From the NCBI GenBank assembly GCA_003054665.1, contig QAYY01000001.1:237501-301500 (forward strand): DNA of 64,000 nt, read 5' to 3'. The position numbers were made by a program, and so were the translations under genes. The number at the start of each line of letters is the position of its first letter. Position 1 is the stretch's first letter. Of this stretch, positions 34,580-44,560 are shown one piece after another. Origin of the DNA: Opitutaceae bacterium EW11 (GTDB taxonomy: Bacteria; Verrucomicrobiota; Verrucomicrobiia; Opitutales; Opitutaceae). Under the pieces are notes generated by a model. The model made no database searches, had not been told where the DNA came from, and was given only the letters and a program-made list of their open reading frames with translations.

Positions 34580-35202
34580 AAAACATCCTCCTCACGATGG
34601 CAGCCACGATCGCCGTCTTCGCTCTCGGCGTGCTAGCCGGACGTTGGATGCAGCGGACGCAGCCTGTGCCTCCGCCGCCGATCGGCATCATGGGTGAGAT
34701 CCGCGACGTCCCTCTTTCGGGCTCACCTTACGCCCCTGGGCCAGCTCCCCTACGCGATCCACGTCAACTCCGCGCCGAACTGGACCGGATGCGGCCGGCT
34801 ATCGAGGAGTTCCGCCGGAAAGTGGAGCCGATCAAAACGGAGTTTCGGGAAAAGCTCCAAGAACTACTCACGTCCGAACAACGGGAGAAACTGAATGCGT
34901 TGGATGAACGTTTTTCCGCATCACCTCCTGCAAACTCCAATGGACCAGGCAGCCGGAGGCATCCGCGAATGTCGCATGACGGAATCGATTCCATCTTCCC
35001 CATCGTCATCGTTTCGGCAGCACTCGATCGGCTCACGGAGGAGCTGAAGCTGAACGAGGGTCAACAAACCGCAGTGCGAGCATTGCTCGTCAAGCGACGC
35101 GAACAGTTCCTTGAACTTGTCGACACGTCTCCTCCACCGAGCCTGAGGCTCGGCCGGATTGCTCCTTGGGTCCCCCGGATCGCAGAGCCTCCCGCAAAAT
35201 AG
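34576..35202 (+). CDS. Spy/CpxP-like periplasmic protein
   Basis: A 208-residue protein with an N-terminal anchor or uncleaved signal (5-22), a Pro-rich linker and a helical domain: LRAELDRMRPAIEEFRRKVEP, then FREKLQELLTSEQREKLNAL resembles the LTxEQ motif of Spy/CpxP periplasmic chaperones. A second such helix pair follows (TEELKLNEGQQTAVRALLVK). The sigma/anti-sigma/Spy-like operon suggests control of an envelope-stress response by this sensor-like protein. Confidence 0.65.
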   Translation: MKNILLTMAATIAVFALGVLAGRWMQRTQPVPPPPIGIMGEIRDVPLSGSPYAPGPAPLRDPRQLRAELDRMRPAIEEFRRKVEPIKTEFREKLQELLTSEQREKLNALDERFSASPPANSNGPGSRRHPRMSHDGIDSIFPIVIVSAALDRLTEELKLNEGQQTAVRALLVKRREQFLELVDTSPPPSLRLGRIAPWVPRIAEPPAK

Positions 35203-35287
35203 GAGCTATTAGCGAACGCTCAGATTCCGCATTTCTCGCGTCGAAACTGGACCCTCGCGACGGTTGCTGTCTCTCTCGGACAAGCAA

Positions 35288-36517
35288 ATGAACGTGTCAA
35301 CCGCCGCAACCCCCGCGATCCCGCCGACGCAATCGGGCTCCAATCGCCGCCATGGCGATCTGGAAATCAAGGACGCGCAGATCATCTTCGATTCCGTTTG
35401 GCAGGAGCTGGAATCGGAGCATGGCCGGGAGAACCTCCGCTTTCCCAAGGAATTCATTCTCCTCGGAGGCGCCCCAGGTGCCGGCAAAGGCACGAACACG
35501 GCGTTCATCGGCAAAACGCGCGGGCTGACTTGTCCCCCGGTCGTCATCAGCTCCCTGCTCGACAGTCCGGAGGCCCGCCGGATCAAGAATGCAGGCGGCA
35601 TGGTGGGCGATCGCGAAGTGATTGGCATTCTTCTCCGCGAGCTGCTCAAGCCGGAGTACCGAGACGGAGTCATCCTCGACGGTTTTCCGCGCACCAAAGT
35701 CCAGGTGGAGTGCCTGAAGCTGCTCGTGACCCGGATGCAGACGCTTCGCCGGGAATTCGACGGGACGCCGCTGAGCATCTACTTCCGCCAAACGACGATT
35801 CACATCATGGTGCTGTTCGTCGACGAGAAGGAGAGCGTCGCGCGCCAGCTCAAGCGCGGTCGCGAAGTCCGCGAGCACAATGACGAGGTCCGGCGTTCCG
35901 GCGTTGGGGAACTCTGGGAAGAGCGTCCCACCGACTACGACGAGACTCTCGCCCAACGGCGTTATCGAGTTTTCAAGGAGCAGACGTGGTCAGCCCTCCA
36001 ATCGCTGAAGGAGATATTCCACTACCACTTCATCAACGCCCACGGCTCCATCGCCGAGGTGGAGATGAATATCCTCAAAGAGCTCCAGTATCAGAGCTCG
36101 CTCGAACTTGAGCCGCGAACGAATGATAGGCTGCGGTCCTTGCCTGTCGCGAGTGAGATCATCGTCCACGCCCGCCAAGAACTCGTAAAGCGGCTGGACG
36201 GATACGAGCTGGAGCACACGGAGCTGTTCTCCCGCGTCGTCTGTTTTATCGAAAAGAAGATCATCCCGATCGTGCTCCGCCACGCAATTTCGGGTGTCGC
36301 CCAGGTCAACACTGAGGACGTGGTCCTGGAGGATCCCCTAGCTCTAGCGATGTTGATCGATATCTTTTCCGAACGCGGATACCACGCTGTCGTCGACCTC
36401 CATCGCATCGAGATTCCGGAACGGGTGGATCTCAACACGGGCTTAATTAAGTGTCGGGTGAAGAAAGTCTTCCGCATTCAGATTCGCTTTCACGGATCGG
36501 AGATTCGTCGCGGCTAG
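35288..36517 (+). CDS. Adenylate kinase-like protein with extra C-terminal domain
   Basis: A 409-residue protein. The N-terminal half is a nucleoside monophosphate kinase: [16 protein letters not shown] with Walker A at 61-68, the [13 protein letters not shown] and [15 protein letters not shown] motifs of the NMP-binding part, and a LID-like charged stretch ([16 protein letters not shown]). Canonical Adk has about 215 residues. The C-terminal 140 residues ([19 protein letters not shown] to the end) are not recognised; they may be regulatory. It may supply Adk activity or act on another nucleotide. ATG at 35288 is preferred over TTG at 35264. Confidence 0.78.
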   Translation: MNVSTAATPAIPPTQSGSNRRHGDLEIKDAQIIFDSVWQELESEHGRENLRFPKEFILLGGAPGAGKGTNTAFIGKTRGLTCPPVVISSLLDSPEARRIKNAGGMVGDREVIGILLRELLKPEYRDGVILDGFPRTKVQVECLKLLVTRMQTLRREFDGTPLSIYFRQTTIHIMVLFVDEKESVARQLKRGREVREHNDEVRRSGVGELWEERPTDYDETLAQRRYRVFKEQTWSALQSLKEIFHYHFINAHGSIAEVEMNILKELQYQSSLELEPRTNDRLRSLPVASEIIVHARQELVKRLDGYELEHTELFSRVVCFIEKKIIPIVLRHAISGVAQVNTEDVVLEDPLALAMLIDIFSERGYHAVVDLHRIEIPERVDLNTGLIKCRVKKVFRIQIRFHGSEIRRG

Positions 36518-36717
36518 AAGAGCGAAGCGAGCGGGTGTTTTACGTTTTGGGCATCGGTTTCTCAGATACTTTTTTACATCGGTTTAACTTTTTGCAGAAG
36601 TGACCGATATCGGATTCGTGAAGGAATGAACTCATGGATCCCGCCAAGCCCACCCAGCTCGATCGCCTATCGCTTTCCGCGAATAATGGCTGCGGCTCCA
36701 CTGCGTCATAGGCCAGG

Positions 36718-37710
36718 ATGAGCGTCGCCGTCGTCGAACCCATGTCCGATACCAGCCCATTCGCGGAAATGACTCCCGCGGTCGTCGCCATGCTACGCGA
36801 CGAGGCCAATCTTTCGACTGCACGGCACGTTCTCGACGACGCCCGGCAGGATTGCATGAACCGGCTGGAGTCGGTCCGAAGCCAGCGCCCGGCCTTCGGC
36901 TTTCTCGCATCCAAGAAGGATCGCGAAAACTACGCGGAATCTCTGGCGGCCGTTGAGGGCCAACTTCGGACGATCGACGACATGATTTCCCGGGTGAGCA
37001 GCGCACGCGAACGTCTCCAACCCGGTTTGCGCGCGGCCTTGGTCGATCACCTCAATCGCGTCGACCCGATGTACCGGCAGGGGCTGCGCGCCTCGCGCTT
37101 CCATGAACACTGGCGGCGGGCCCATGCCATCGTGGCCGACCGGCTAAAAGCCTTCATCCGCGACACACGCCAGGTTCGCATCGCTGTCGCCGCCGACGCC
37201 TCCGCCGCACGCGCGCGGCATTCGAGCGATGCGCTTTACCGACTCACTCAGGCCCGCGCCGCAGCGGCAGAGTTGGACCGCGAGATCGACAACCTGAACC
37301 AGGTCTGCAACGAGCACCGCGCGCTCGTATGCGGAACGCCGTTTGCGGAGATACGCCTGCCCGCGATCGAACTCTGGAAGTGCATTCAGAGAATCGATAC
37401 AATCACGCTGCGCTCGCCCGCCGACGCCCTCGCCGAAACGGACCGCGTGGTTTCCGAGTTCACCGATCTTCGCCAGCACAGTCTGGAGACGATCATGGGA
37501 ATGTTCACGACCGCTTCCTCAGAGCATGCCCAAGTGGCGGAAGCGCGTCTGCGCCAGTGTTGGAGTTCGCTTCTCGCCCACGCGGAAGCCCACCTCGTGA
37601 GCGACGCGGAACTGGAGCCCACGCTCGCCGACATCGAACAACGCCAGGCCGAGGCGGAACGCGCCCGCATCGTCGCATCCGTTCCTCGCCCGTTCGAGCA
37701 CGAGCGCTGA
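36718..37710 (+). CDS. Unknown helical protein
   Basis: No family recognised. The 330-residue protein is almost entirely alpha-helical with heptad-like Ala, Leu and Arg spacing (LESVRSQRPAFGFLASKKD, AAAELDREIDNLNQVCNEH) and no signal or membrane helix. It is soluble, Arg-rich and has four Cys. ATG at 36718 follows AGG; a second ATG at 36742 is possible. Direct repeats CATCGGTTT at 36552 and 36577 lie in its upstream region. Confidence 0.6.
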   Translation: MSVAVVEPMSDTSPFAEMTPAVVAMLRDEANLSTARHVLDDARQDCMNRLESVRSQRPAFGFLASKKDRENYAESLAAVEGQLRTIDDMISRVSSARERLQPGLRAALVDHLNRVDPMYRQGLRASRFHEHWRRAHAIVADRLKAFIRDTRQVRIAVAADASAARARHSSDALYRLTQARAAAAELDREIDNLNQVCNEHRALVCGTPFAEIRLPAIELWKCIQRIDTITLRSPADALAETDRVVSEFTDLRQHSLETIMGMFTTASSEHAQVAEARLRQCWSSLLAHAEAHLVSDAELEPTLADIEQRQAEAERARIVASVPRPFEHER

Positions 37711-37760
37711 GGGCCAAGCGGCCCACGGTCCGCGCGTCGCCGAGCACCGCGGATTTCCTC

Positions 37761-38468
37761 TCACTCCGATTCGGACTTGCCCGTCATGGGCACGAATCGA
37801 ACGGGCATCACGTCCGAATAGACGAATCCATCCGGTTCGCGCGTAATCACCGTGAGGTGCTGGATTCCGTGGCCCAAGGGCAATACGAGCCGCCCGCCGA
37901 TCTTCAGCTGATTGAGCAATGGAGGTGGGACGGTTTGCGGTGCAGCGGCTCCGAGAATCGCGTCATAGGGGGCATGCTCCGACTCCCCATCGTAGCCGTC
38001 GCCCTGCCGCACATGCACCCGGTCGTAGCCAAGCCGCGCCAGAAGCTCGCGCGCTCGGCTCGCCAAGTCGGGAATGATTTCCAGAGAGTAAACATCCGCC
38101 CCCATCTCCGCCAGAACCGCGGTTTGGTAGCCCGACCCGGTGCCTATCTCCAGCACGCGGGCCCGCTCCGGCAGGCGGGCTGCCTCCGTCATGAAGGCGA
38201 CGATGTAGGGTTGCGAAACCGTCTGGCCCGAGCCGATGGGAATCGGATAGTCCTCGTACGCCTCCTCTTTGAGCGAAGCAGGGACAAATTCGTGCCGCGG
38301 GACACGCGCCATGGCCGCAAGCACTCGCGTATCCGACACTCCACGACGAATGATCTGCTCCGACACCATTTCATGGCGCCACTGGCGATAGGTTGCTTCG
38401 GTCCCGACCTCGGGCCCCTTGTCGGCGTCGGATAACTCCTCTGCGTGCCTAAAACCGAACCTCCGCAT
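37761..38468 (-). CDS. pcm: Protein-L-isoaspartate O-methyltransferase
   Basis: Repairs isoaspartate in aged proteins by SAM-dependent methylation. The 235-residue protein has the post-motif PIPIGSGQTVSQPYIVAFMTE, the SAM site VLEIGTGSGYQTAVLAEMG and ending GGRLVLPLGHGIQHLTVI. An alternative start at Met34 (MVSEQIIRRG) gives the usual 202 residues. It converges with the unknown helical gene and follows the last ABC permease by 106 bases. Confidence 0.92.
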   Translation of the reverse strand: MRRFGFRHAEELSDADKGPEVGTEATYRQWRHEMVSEQIIRRGVSDTRVLAAMARVPRHEFVPASLKEEAYEDYPIPIGSGQTVSQPYIVAFMTEAARLPERARVLEIGTGSGYQTAVLAEMGADVYSLEIIPDLASRARELLARLGYDRVHVRQGDGYDGESEHAPYDAILGAAAPQTVPPPLLNQLKIGGRLVLPLGHGIQHLTVITREPDGFVYSDVMPVRFVPMTGKSESE

Positions 38469-38574
38469 TCGGCTAACCTACCCTTCTTTCAACCGCCGCT
38501 CAAGATGCCCGGGCAACTTGCCGGAAGCCGCGGAGTCGAATCGTCACTAGGCACCGCCGTGCCGACCCGCTGCG

Positions 38575-39801
38575 CTACTCGTACCGAAGTGCCTCGATCG
38601 GATCGAGCGAGGCAGCCTTCCACGCGGGATACAGGCCGAAGCCCACACCGATCCCGCAGCAAACAGCCACGCCGATGAGCGCCCAATCCCAGGGGAACAC
38701 CACGGCTGCGTTGAACATGCGGCCGGCGACGTTTCCTCCAATAACGCCGCCAAGAATCCCGATCAGTCCGCCAAAAACCGACAGAACCACGGCTTCGATG
38801 AGAAACTGCGTGAGAATGTTTTTCTTCCGGGCACCGATGCTCTTGCGCACCCCGATCTCTTTCGTGCGCTCGGTTACGCTGACGAGCATGATGTTCATCA
38901 CGCCCACCCCCGAAGCGACCAAGGCAATGCCGCTGATCACCAGCGCGCCAACAGAGACAATCCCGGCGATCTTGTTGAACGCCTCCACGAGCGACTCGTT
39001 CGAGAAGATCTCAAAATCGTTGGAGTCTTCCGGAGCAAGCCGGCGGACGAGCCGCATCGCGCCGATCGCCTTCTCCTGGACGTCGGGCAGCACCGTGGTG
39101 CTCGGCGCCTGAACGTTGATGGAAATCGAACGATGGGAGCGTCCGTAGACCTCCAGGAATTGCGTGATTGGAACGATCACGAAGTTGTCCTGGCTCTCGC
39201 CGAAAGCCGAACCCTTCGGAGCGAACACCCCAACGACTTGGTAGGTCTGTCCGTCGATGCGGACCTGCTTTCCAAGCGGCTCTTCGTTCGGAAACACGCG
39301 CTTCGCGATGTCGTTGCCGAGAATCACGACCGAACGCCCAAACTCCACGTCGCTCCCCGTCAGGTTTCGTCCCGCCGCGATCGAATAGTCGCGGGCCGTC
39401 GTGAAGTTTTCGTCCGAGCCGCCCAACGCAACGTTGGGATTCGTGCGGCGATCGGCATAAGTCACCCGCCGCCCCCCGCGCCGAATCATCAGACTCACGG
39501 TGGCGTCGTCGGCCATCATATCCTTGAAGCGGCGCGCCATCGGAAAATCGATGTCCCGGCGATTCCGAAACCGCTCGCGAGGATCGCTGAAGTTGATCGC
39601 CGGATACTTATTGATCTGAAAGGAGTTCGCCCCGAGGAAATTCAGGCTGCTCTCGATGTTCGAGCGTATCCCCGACAAAATGGTCATCACGCCGATCACG
39701 GTGAATACGCCGATCGCGATGCCCAGCATCGTGAGGCTGGAGCGAAGTTTGTTCGCGCGCAGCGCGTCGACCGCAAGGGCTAGTATTTCGCCGAAGATCA
39801 T
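38575..39801 (-). CDS. MacB-like ABC transporter permease (second)
   Basis: A 408-residue FtsX/MacB-type permease: N-terminal transmembrane helix (about 20-45), a MacB periplasmic domain, and three C-terminal helices with the signature MNIMLVSVTERTKEIGVRKSIGARKKNILTQFLIE region. The start overlaps the stop of the upstream permease by four bases. Together with the adaptor and ATPase it forms a tripartite macrolide/efflux-type or lipoprotein-type exporter with two different permease subunits. Confidence 0.9.
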   Translation of the reverse strand: MIFGEILALAVDALRANKLRSSLTMLGIAIGVFTVIGVMTILSGIRSNIESSLNFLGANSFQINKYPAINFSDPRERFRNRRDIDFPMARRFKDMMADDATVSLMIRRGGRRVTYADRRTNPNVALGGSDENFTTARDYSIAAGRNLTGSDVEFGRSVVILGNDIAKRVFPNEEPLGKQVRIDGQTYQVVGVFAPKGSAFGESQDNFVIVPITQFLEVYGRSHRSISINVQAPSTTVLPDVQEKAIGAMRLVRRLAPEDSNDFEIFSNESLVEAFNKIAGIVSVGALVISGIALVASGVGVMNIMLVSVTERTKEIGVRKSIGARKKNILTQFLIEAVVLSVFGGLIGILGGVIGGNVAGRMFNAAVVFPWDWALIGVAVCCGIGVGFGLYPAWKAASLDPIEALRYE

Positions 39802-41045
39802 TCGTAGCGGAGGGCTGTCACCGGATCGAGTTTGCTCGCCTGCATCGCCGGCAGAAATCCACTGAGAACGCCGGTAAACGTCGAAACTCCGAGCCCGAGC
39901 AGAATCAGCCACGCGGAGAAGACCAACGGGAACTTGGGAAAGGCTGCGCCGACGCCCGCCGAGATCGCGCCGGTCAGGACCAGACCCGTGATCCCGCCGA
40001 CCAGGCAGATGGACACAGCTTCGATGAGGAACTGAAGGAGAATCGTCCGCCGTCGGGCGCCGAGCGCCTTTCGCGTGCCGATTTCACGCGTGCGCTCCTT
40101 CACCGACACGTAGGTGATGTTCATGATTCCGATCGCCCCGACCAACAGGGCGAGTCCGGTGATCAGCAGGCCCGCAACGGCGATGAAAAACTGGATTTTA
40201 CTGAGCTGCTCGCCGACGGTGTTCTGGCTGTTGATTTCGAAATCGTCGGGCAACTCGGGCGGGAGTCCGCGAATCCGGCGCATCAAACCGCGAAGCTCGT
40301 CGCGAGCCTCTTCGTTCCGAGTGGTGTCGATCTGGACCCTCACTTCTCCGTCGTCCTTCGTGCTGAAGTAACGCCGGTAGGTGGTGAAGGGCAGCGCCAT
40401 CATCGAGTCCCAGCTCCACAGTCCGAGAAAACTGCCCTGGCGCGCGAAGACTCCGATGACTTCGAAGTTCTGGTCGCCGATTTTCAGCCGTTTGCCGACC
40501 GCGTTCTCATTCGGGAAAAGGGCATCCGCCACATCGAAGCCGATGGCGATGACATTCCGTCCGAACTGGACCTCGGCCTCCGAGAAGAACCGGCCTTCCT
40601 TCATCTCGCTCTTGCTGATGCGAGCCAAGTCGGCGGTGGTGCCCATCGTGTAGATGTTGTTCACCCGAGCTTCGCCGCGCGCGACGTTGCTCATGCGCTG
40701 GCCAACCGGCACCGCGAGTTTGAGCGCGCTGCCGGGATTCTTGGCGATCCATTCGTTGATCTGGTCGGCGTACTGCGGCCGAATTTCGCGGCGGTTGCGG
40801 TAGTTCCACCAGTCCTCGACTTCACGCCACGGCCACTTGCCGACGTAGAGCACGTCGTCTCCGAAGCCGGAAAGGCTGCGCTTCACGCCCTCGCCGATTC
40901 CGTTGATTGCGGTGCCCATGAGCGTGACGGCGACGATGCCGATGATCACGCCGAGCGCTGTGAGCGAAGACCTCATCTTGTTCGCGCGGATTTGCGCGAC
41001 CGCGATGCGGAACGACTCGAACAGCTCGTAGATGAACCGTTTCAT
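39798..41045 (-). CDS. MacB-like ABC transporter permease (first)
   Basis: A 415-residue permease of the same type as its neighbour: N-terminal helix ([22 protein letters not shown]), periplasmic MacB domain, and C-terminal [23 protein letters not shown] signature. The two permeases are paralogues and probably form a heterodimer. It overlaps the ATPase stop by four bases. Confidence 0.91.
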   Translation of the reverse strand: MKRFIYELFESFRIAVAQIRANKMRSSLTALGVIIGIVAVTLMGTAINGIGEGVKRSLSGFGDDVLYVGKWPWREVEDWWNYRNRREIRPQYADQINEWIAKNPGSALKLAVPVGQRMSNVARGEARVNNIYTMGTTADLARISKSEMKEGRFFSEAEVQFGRNVIAIGFDVADALFPNENAVGKRLKIGDQNFEVIGVFARQGSFLGLWSWDSMMALPFTTYRRYFSTKDDGEVRVQIDTTRNEEARDELRGLMRRIRGLPPELPDDFEINSQNTVGEQLSKIQFFIAVAGLLITGLALLVGAIGIMNITYVSVKERTREIGTRKALGARRRTILLQFLIEAVSICLVGGITGLVLTGAISAGVGAAFPKFPLVFSAWLILLGLGVSTFTGVLSGFLPAMQASKLDPVTALRYE

Positions 41046-41779
41046 GCGCCGGCGCGCACATCGCTCTCGATCAGTCCGTCGCGTAGGCGGACGATGCGCC
41101 GGGCGTGTTGCGCAATGTCTTCTTCGTGGGTCACCACGATGAGCGTGTTGCCCCTGGCATAGAGCTGTTCGAACACGTCCATGATCTCCACGCCGGTTTT
41201 CGAATCGAGGTTACCCGTCGGCTCGTCGGCCAGGATGATCGAAGGACGGTTCACCAGCGCGCGGGCGATCGCGACGCGCTGACGTTGGCCACCGGAAAGC
41301 TCGTTGGGTTTGTGGCTCATTCGTCCGCCAAGGCCCACGCTCTCGAGCGCTTCCCGCGCCCGTTCGAGCCGCTCTTGTCGCGGAATGCCGGCGTAGATCA
41401 GCGGGAGCTCGACGTTGTGCAAGGCGGTGGAACGAGGCAGGAGGTTGAACGTCTGGAAAACGAAGCCGATCTCCTTGTTTCTGATCTCAGCAAGCTCGTC
41501 GTCTTCCATGTGGGCCACGCTCTTTCCGTTGAACTCATAATGCCCCGCGGTCGGCGTATCGAGGCACCCCAGCATGTTCATCAGCGTCGACTTTCCGCTT
41601 CCCGACGGCCCCATGATCGCGAGGTACTCGTTGCGGTGGATCTTCAGTGCGATCCCGCGCAGCGCGTGGATGATCTCCGTGCCCATCTTGTAGAGCTTGG
41701 TCACGCCATCGATCTCGATGACAAGTGAGCCGGGCGTGCGATAGGGCCGCGAGGCGAGGACGGGAGCAACAGTGTGCAT
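41042..41779 (-). CDS. MacB/LolD-type ABC transporter ATPase
   Basis: A 245-residue ATPase with Walker [11 protein letters not shown]-loop [11 protein letters not shown], signature LSGGQRQR, Walker [13 protein letters not shown] and H-loop VVTHEEDIA. This is the MacB/LolD subfamily, which works with FtsX-type permeases. It lies 34 bases behind the adaptor gene and overlaps the first permease by four bases. Confidence 0.95.
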   Translation of the reverse strand: MHTVAPVLASRPYRTPGSLVIEIDGVTKLYKMGTEIIHALRGIALKIHRNEYLAIMGPSGSGKSTLMNMLGCLDTPTAGHYEFNGKSVAHMEDDELAEIRNKEIGFVFQTFNLLPRSTALHNVELPLIYAGIPRQERLERAREALESVGLGGRMSHKPNELSGGQRQRVAIARALVNRPSIILADEPTGNLDSKTGVEIMDVFEQLYARGNTLIVVTHEEDIAQHARRIVRLRDGLIESDVRAGA

Positions 41780-41813
41780 GACCGGTGAGAGGCGGAGGCG
41801 AGGAGGCGGAGCG

Positions 41814-43202
41814 TCAGCTCTTCTTCTCGGGCGCCTTCGGCTTTTCGATGCGAACCTTCATCCCGTCCTTCAGTTTCCGGGTGATCACGCTGAAACTGCC
41901 GCTGACGACTTCGTCGCCTTCCTTGATGCCGGACTTGATCTCCATATGGGAGGAGTCGGCGATCCCGGTCTCGACCGACACCTGCTTCACGTGATCTCCG
42001 TCGCGAACGAAGACGACGCGCTGGAGGCTTTCGCGATCCGCGCGCAGACGCTCCTTCTGCTGCTTCTCGTTGACCGCGGTGGCCGCGCCTTCGCCTTGCG
42101 TCTCCTTCGCCTTCTGGTCGCGTTCGGCGGCGAGCTGCTCGACGGTCTTGGCGCCCTCGCGGGTGCGAACGGTGACCGACTGTATCGGAACGGCCACGAC
42201 ATTGGCGACGGTCTGCGTCTCGATGTCGGCGTTGGCGCTCATTCCGGGCCGCAGCGCAACGCCGCGGTCCTCGACTCGGATCTTGACCTGAAAATTCGTG
42301 ACCTCCTCCTGGGTATTCGCGCCCTGCGTCTTCGCCGTGGCGGCGATCTCCTTCACCGAGCCGGTGAATTTCCGATTCGGAAACGCGTCGATCGTGATGC
42401 GGGCCTTGTCGCCGATCTTCACGTTGACCACGTCGTTTTCGTTCACGTTTACCCGGACCTCCATCTCCTCGAGGTTCGCGACGCGCATGACCTCAGTGCC
42501 GGTGAACTGGCCTGTCGCCACGACGCGTTCGCCGACCTCGCTGGTGCGCGAGCTGACGGTGCCGTCCATCGGCGAATAGATGGTGGTTTTTTCCAGGAGG
42601 TCCTGGGCTTGTTTCACCAGCCCCTCGGAACGAAGGATCTGGGCATTGGCGTTCTCAACGGCAGCCTGCGCCACTTCATAGGTGCTCTTGGCCGCAGAGA
42701 AATCGGAGTCAGAAAGGAGCTGCTTGTTGAACAGATCGTCCGCTCGACGGAAGTCCTGCTCGGCTTTCGTCAGCTTCGATTTGCTGTCGAGCAATTGTGC
42801 TCGCGCCGCGGCAAGGTCAGCCTGGCGCTGGTCGAGCTGGTAGACGTAATTGTCGGGTTTGATCTTCACCAGCAGGTCGCCCTTCTTGACCGTGGCGCCC
42901 TCCTTCAGCGGCAGATCGACGATTTCGCCAGCGACTTCCGGCGAGATTTTCACCTCGGTCTCGGGCTGAATCTTCCCCGTAGCGGAGACGACTTGAGTGA
43001 TGGTCTTGACGATTGCCTTTTCCGTCGTGACCGGGGTGATGTCGGCTTTTCCGGCGTTGCGCATACGCGCCGCCACGGCCAGTCCCACGACAGCAACGAT
43101 ACCGATGGCCACGTAGAGCCATTTGCGGGATTTCTTCTTTTTCGCGACATGCATGTGCGGGGCCGCCGGGCGCTGCGGAGCGGTGGGGACTGGTTGGGAC
43201 AT
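41814..43202 (-). CDS. Membrane fusion protein of the MacAB-like exporter
   Basis: A 462-residue periplasmic adaptor with an N-terminal helix (about 29-48), the lipoyl-like [20 protein letters not shown] motif, a long alpha-helical hairpin ([20 protein letters not shown] to about residue 200), a beta-barrel and a C-terminal membrane-proximal domain. A charged insertion rich in Glu, Lys and Gln (about 330-385) is longer than in MacA. It leads the operon; an upstream terminator at 43343-43366 may attenuate it. Confidence 0.88.
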   Translation of the reverse strand: MSQPVPTAPQRPAAPHMHVAKKKKSRKWLYVAIGIVAVVGLAVAARMRNAGKADITPVTTEKAIVKTITQVVSATGKIQPETEVKISPEVAGEIVDLPLKEGATVKKGDLLVKIKPDNYVYQLDQRQADLAAARAQLLDSKSKLTKAEQDFRRADDLFNKQLLSDSDFSAAKSTYEVAQAAVENANAQILRSEGLVKQAQDLLEKTTIYSPMDGTVSSRTSEVGERVVATGQFTGTEVMRVANLEEMEVRVNVNENDVVNVKIGDKARITIDAFPNRKFTGSVKEIAATAKTQGANTQEEVTNFQVKIRVEDRGVALRPGMSANADIETQTVANVVAVPIQSVTVRTREGAKTVEQLAAERDQKAKETQGEGAATAVNEKQQKERLRADRESLQRVVFVRDGDHVKQVSVETGIADSSHMEIKSGIKEGDEVVSGSFSVITRKLKDGMKVRIEKPKAPEKKS

Positions 43203-44002
43203 GATCTCAGGATGTGAAGGGCTCACGGGCTTAAGACGGCGGCGAAGTTGAAGCGAATGCTGGGGTCGCCGGGCCCCACCGCACGTGCCCTCAAAACGGG
43301 AGGAGTATTGACGCGAGGTGCCGGGCAACGAGCAAAAAAAGCGGAGGGGCCAGAGACGACCCCTCCACCACACAACCGAATACACCAAACAACACCGAAG
43401 CTCGGTGGAATATTGCCAAGTAGCGATCGGCTGCGGCCACGAAACGCCCCGCCACGGCTCAAAACAGCCGTGGGAAAAGCGCAGGTGGTCAGGATCGCCA
43501 TGGCAGTGAGAACACCGCACCGCCGGAAAAGTTACAGCTCGTTAGGACAAACGGCTGTTCAGCCGGAAGAGCGGACCGACCCATCGTCGACGTACGCGTG
43601 CGCAGTCCGGCGACCCACGGGAAACGTCATCGCATGCGGGAAGAGGCACGCTGCGGATTCCTGTTGCTCGCTGCACCGACTCGCAGGAGCCGCGCCGGCA
43701 GGTGGATGTCGCGAACGCGAGGCACCGGCCACGCCGGACAGCTCATCGACGGGGATGACAACCTTGGCGATCCCGGCGCGGTTCTGCAGCCGCTCAAGGA
43801 CCCGCTCTGCGCAGGTTCCTTTGCGACGGAGAGATCTCTCGAGCTTCGCGGGAGCACGATCAGGGCGCTCGGCCGCCCGATCGCCGCGGAGCGATCTCTG
43901 TTCTGTATTCGCACGTAGCCTACAACCGCAAACAGGGCGCTCGGAGCCCCCGAGACCGAACGCTAGAAATAAGGACGCTTCTTCGGCGACGGCTGGTCCG
44001 AC
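43203..44002. other. Eight-hundred-base region without a recognised gene
   Basis: Between the SlyD-type gene and the exporter operon, both on the minus strand. Open frames exist but none shows family likeness. Features on the minus strand are a perfect eight-base hairpin (43452-43473, arms CCACGGCT/AGCCGTGG) and a terminator (43334-43366). The slyD reading frame stays open for 147 codons past its TGA, to 43559. A noncoding RNA, an exporter leader or decayed sequence are all possible. Confidence 0.4.
43334..43366 (-). terminator. Rho-independent terminator upstream of the exporter operon
   Basis: On the minus strand, GGAGGGG (43366-43360) pairs with CCCCTCC (43349-43343) around a ten-base loop, and is followed after two bases by seven T (43340-43334). 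It is a textbook terminator, but no gene ends just before it: slyD stops about 640 bases upstream, and the adaptor start is 132 bases downstream. Confidence 0.75.
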
Positions 44003-44479
44003 TCAGCACCCTTCGGTACCGGAAGCGCCGTGCGGATGCCCGTGCTTCAGCTCGTCGTCGGTTGCCGTTCGAGAAGCCACGAGTTCGACGTCAAATGTCA
44101 GGTCCACCCCGGCCAGGGGGTGATTCGCATCCAGCAACACGTCGTCTCCCTCGATTCCGGCAACGGTCACGGTGGGAGAAAAACGGTCATCCCCGATCTG
44201 AAACTGATCCCCGACCCGGAGTTCGCCTTCCACCGGCAGGAGCGCGCGAAGCACTCGCTGCACCTGTGAATCGTCGCGAAGACCGTAGGCCTTCGCCGCC
44301 GGCACGCTAATCCGCGTCTTTGCACCCGGCGAGACACCGGTCAGTTGCTCTTCGAGTCCTTCGATGATCATTCCGGCGCCTTCCAGGTAAGTGATCGGAT
44401 CACCTCCAGTAGACGTATCGAGAAGTCGACCCTGCGGGTCCCTGAGCGTGTAGTGAAAGGTGACAACGTTGCGCGCCAT
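44003..44479 (-). CDS. SlyD-type FKBP peptidyl-prolyl isomerase
   Basis: A 158-residue FKBP-type isomerase and chaperone. The start MARNVVTFHYTLRDPQGRLLDTS, the GDPITYLEGAGMIIEGLEEQL core and the insert-in-flap domain (AKAYGLRDDSQVQRVLRAL, NHPLAGVDLTFDVELVA) are SlyD features. The C terminus has a short metal-binding-like tail with HGHPHG. ATG at 44479 fits the family start. Confidence 0.88.
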   Translation of the reverse strand: MARNVVTFHYTLRDPQGRLLDTSTGGDPITYLEGAGMIIEGLEEQLTGVSPGAKTRISVPAAKAYGLRDDSQVQRVLRALLPVEGELRVGDQFQIGDDRFSPTVTVAGIEGDDVLLDANHPLAGVDLTFDVELVASRTATDDELKHGHPHGASGTEGC

Positions 44480-44560
44480 AAGTGAAAATCTAACTTCGAA
44501 TCGAAACCGCGCCACAAGACGCAAAAATCGCCGGCGTTGAGCACTCTGCCGGTACCGGCC

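Noticed and set aside
41772-43217. 481-codon plus-strand open frame opposite the membrane fusion protein
   Set aside because: Antisense shadow of a coding gene; the minus-strand protein has the full adaptor domain order.
43248-44123. 291-codon plus-strand open frame in the region without genes
   Set aside because: Low-complexity Arg/Pro/Ser-rich translation, no ribosome site, overlaps slyD; high GC favours such frames.
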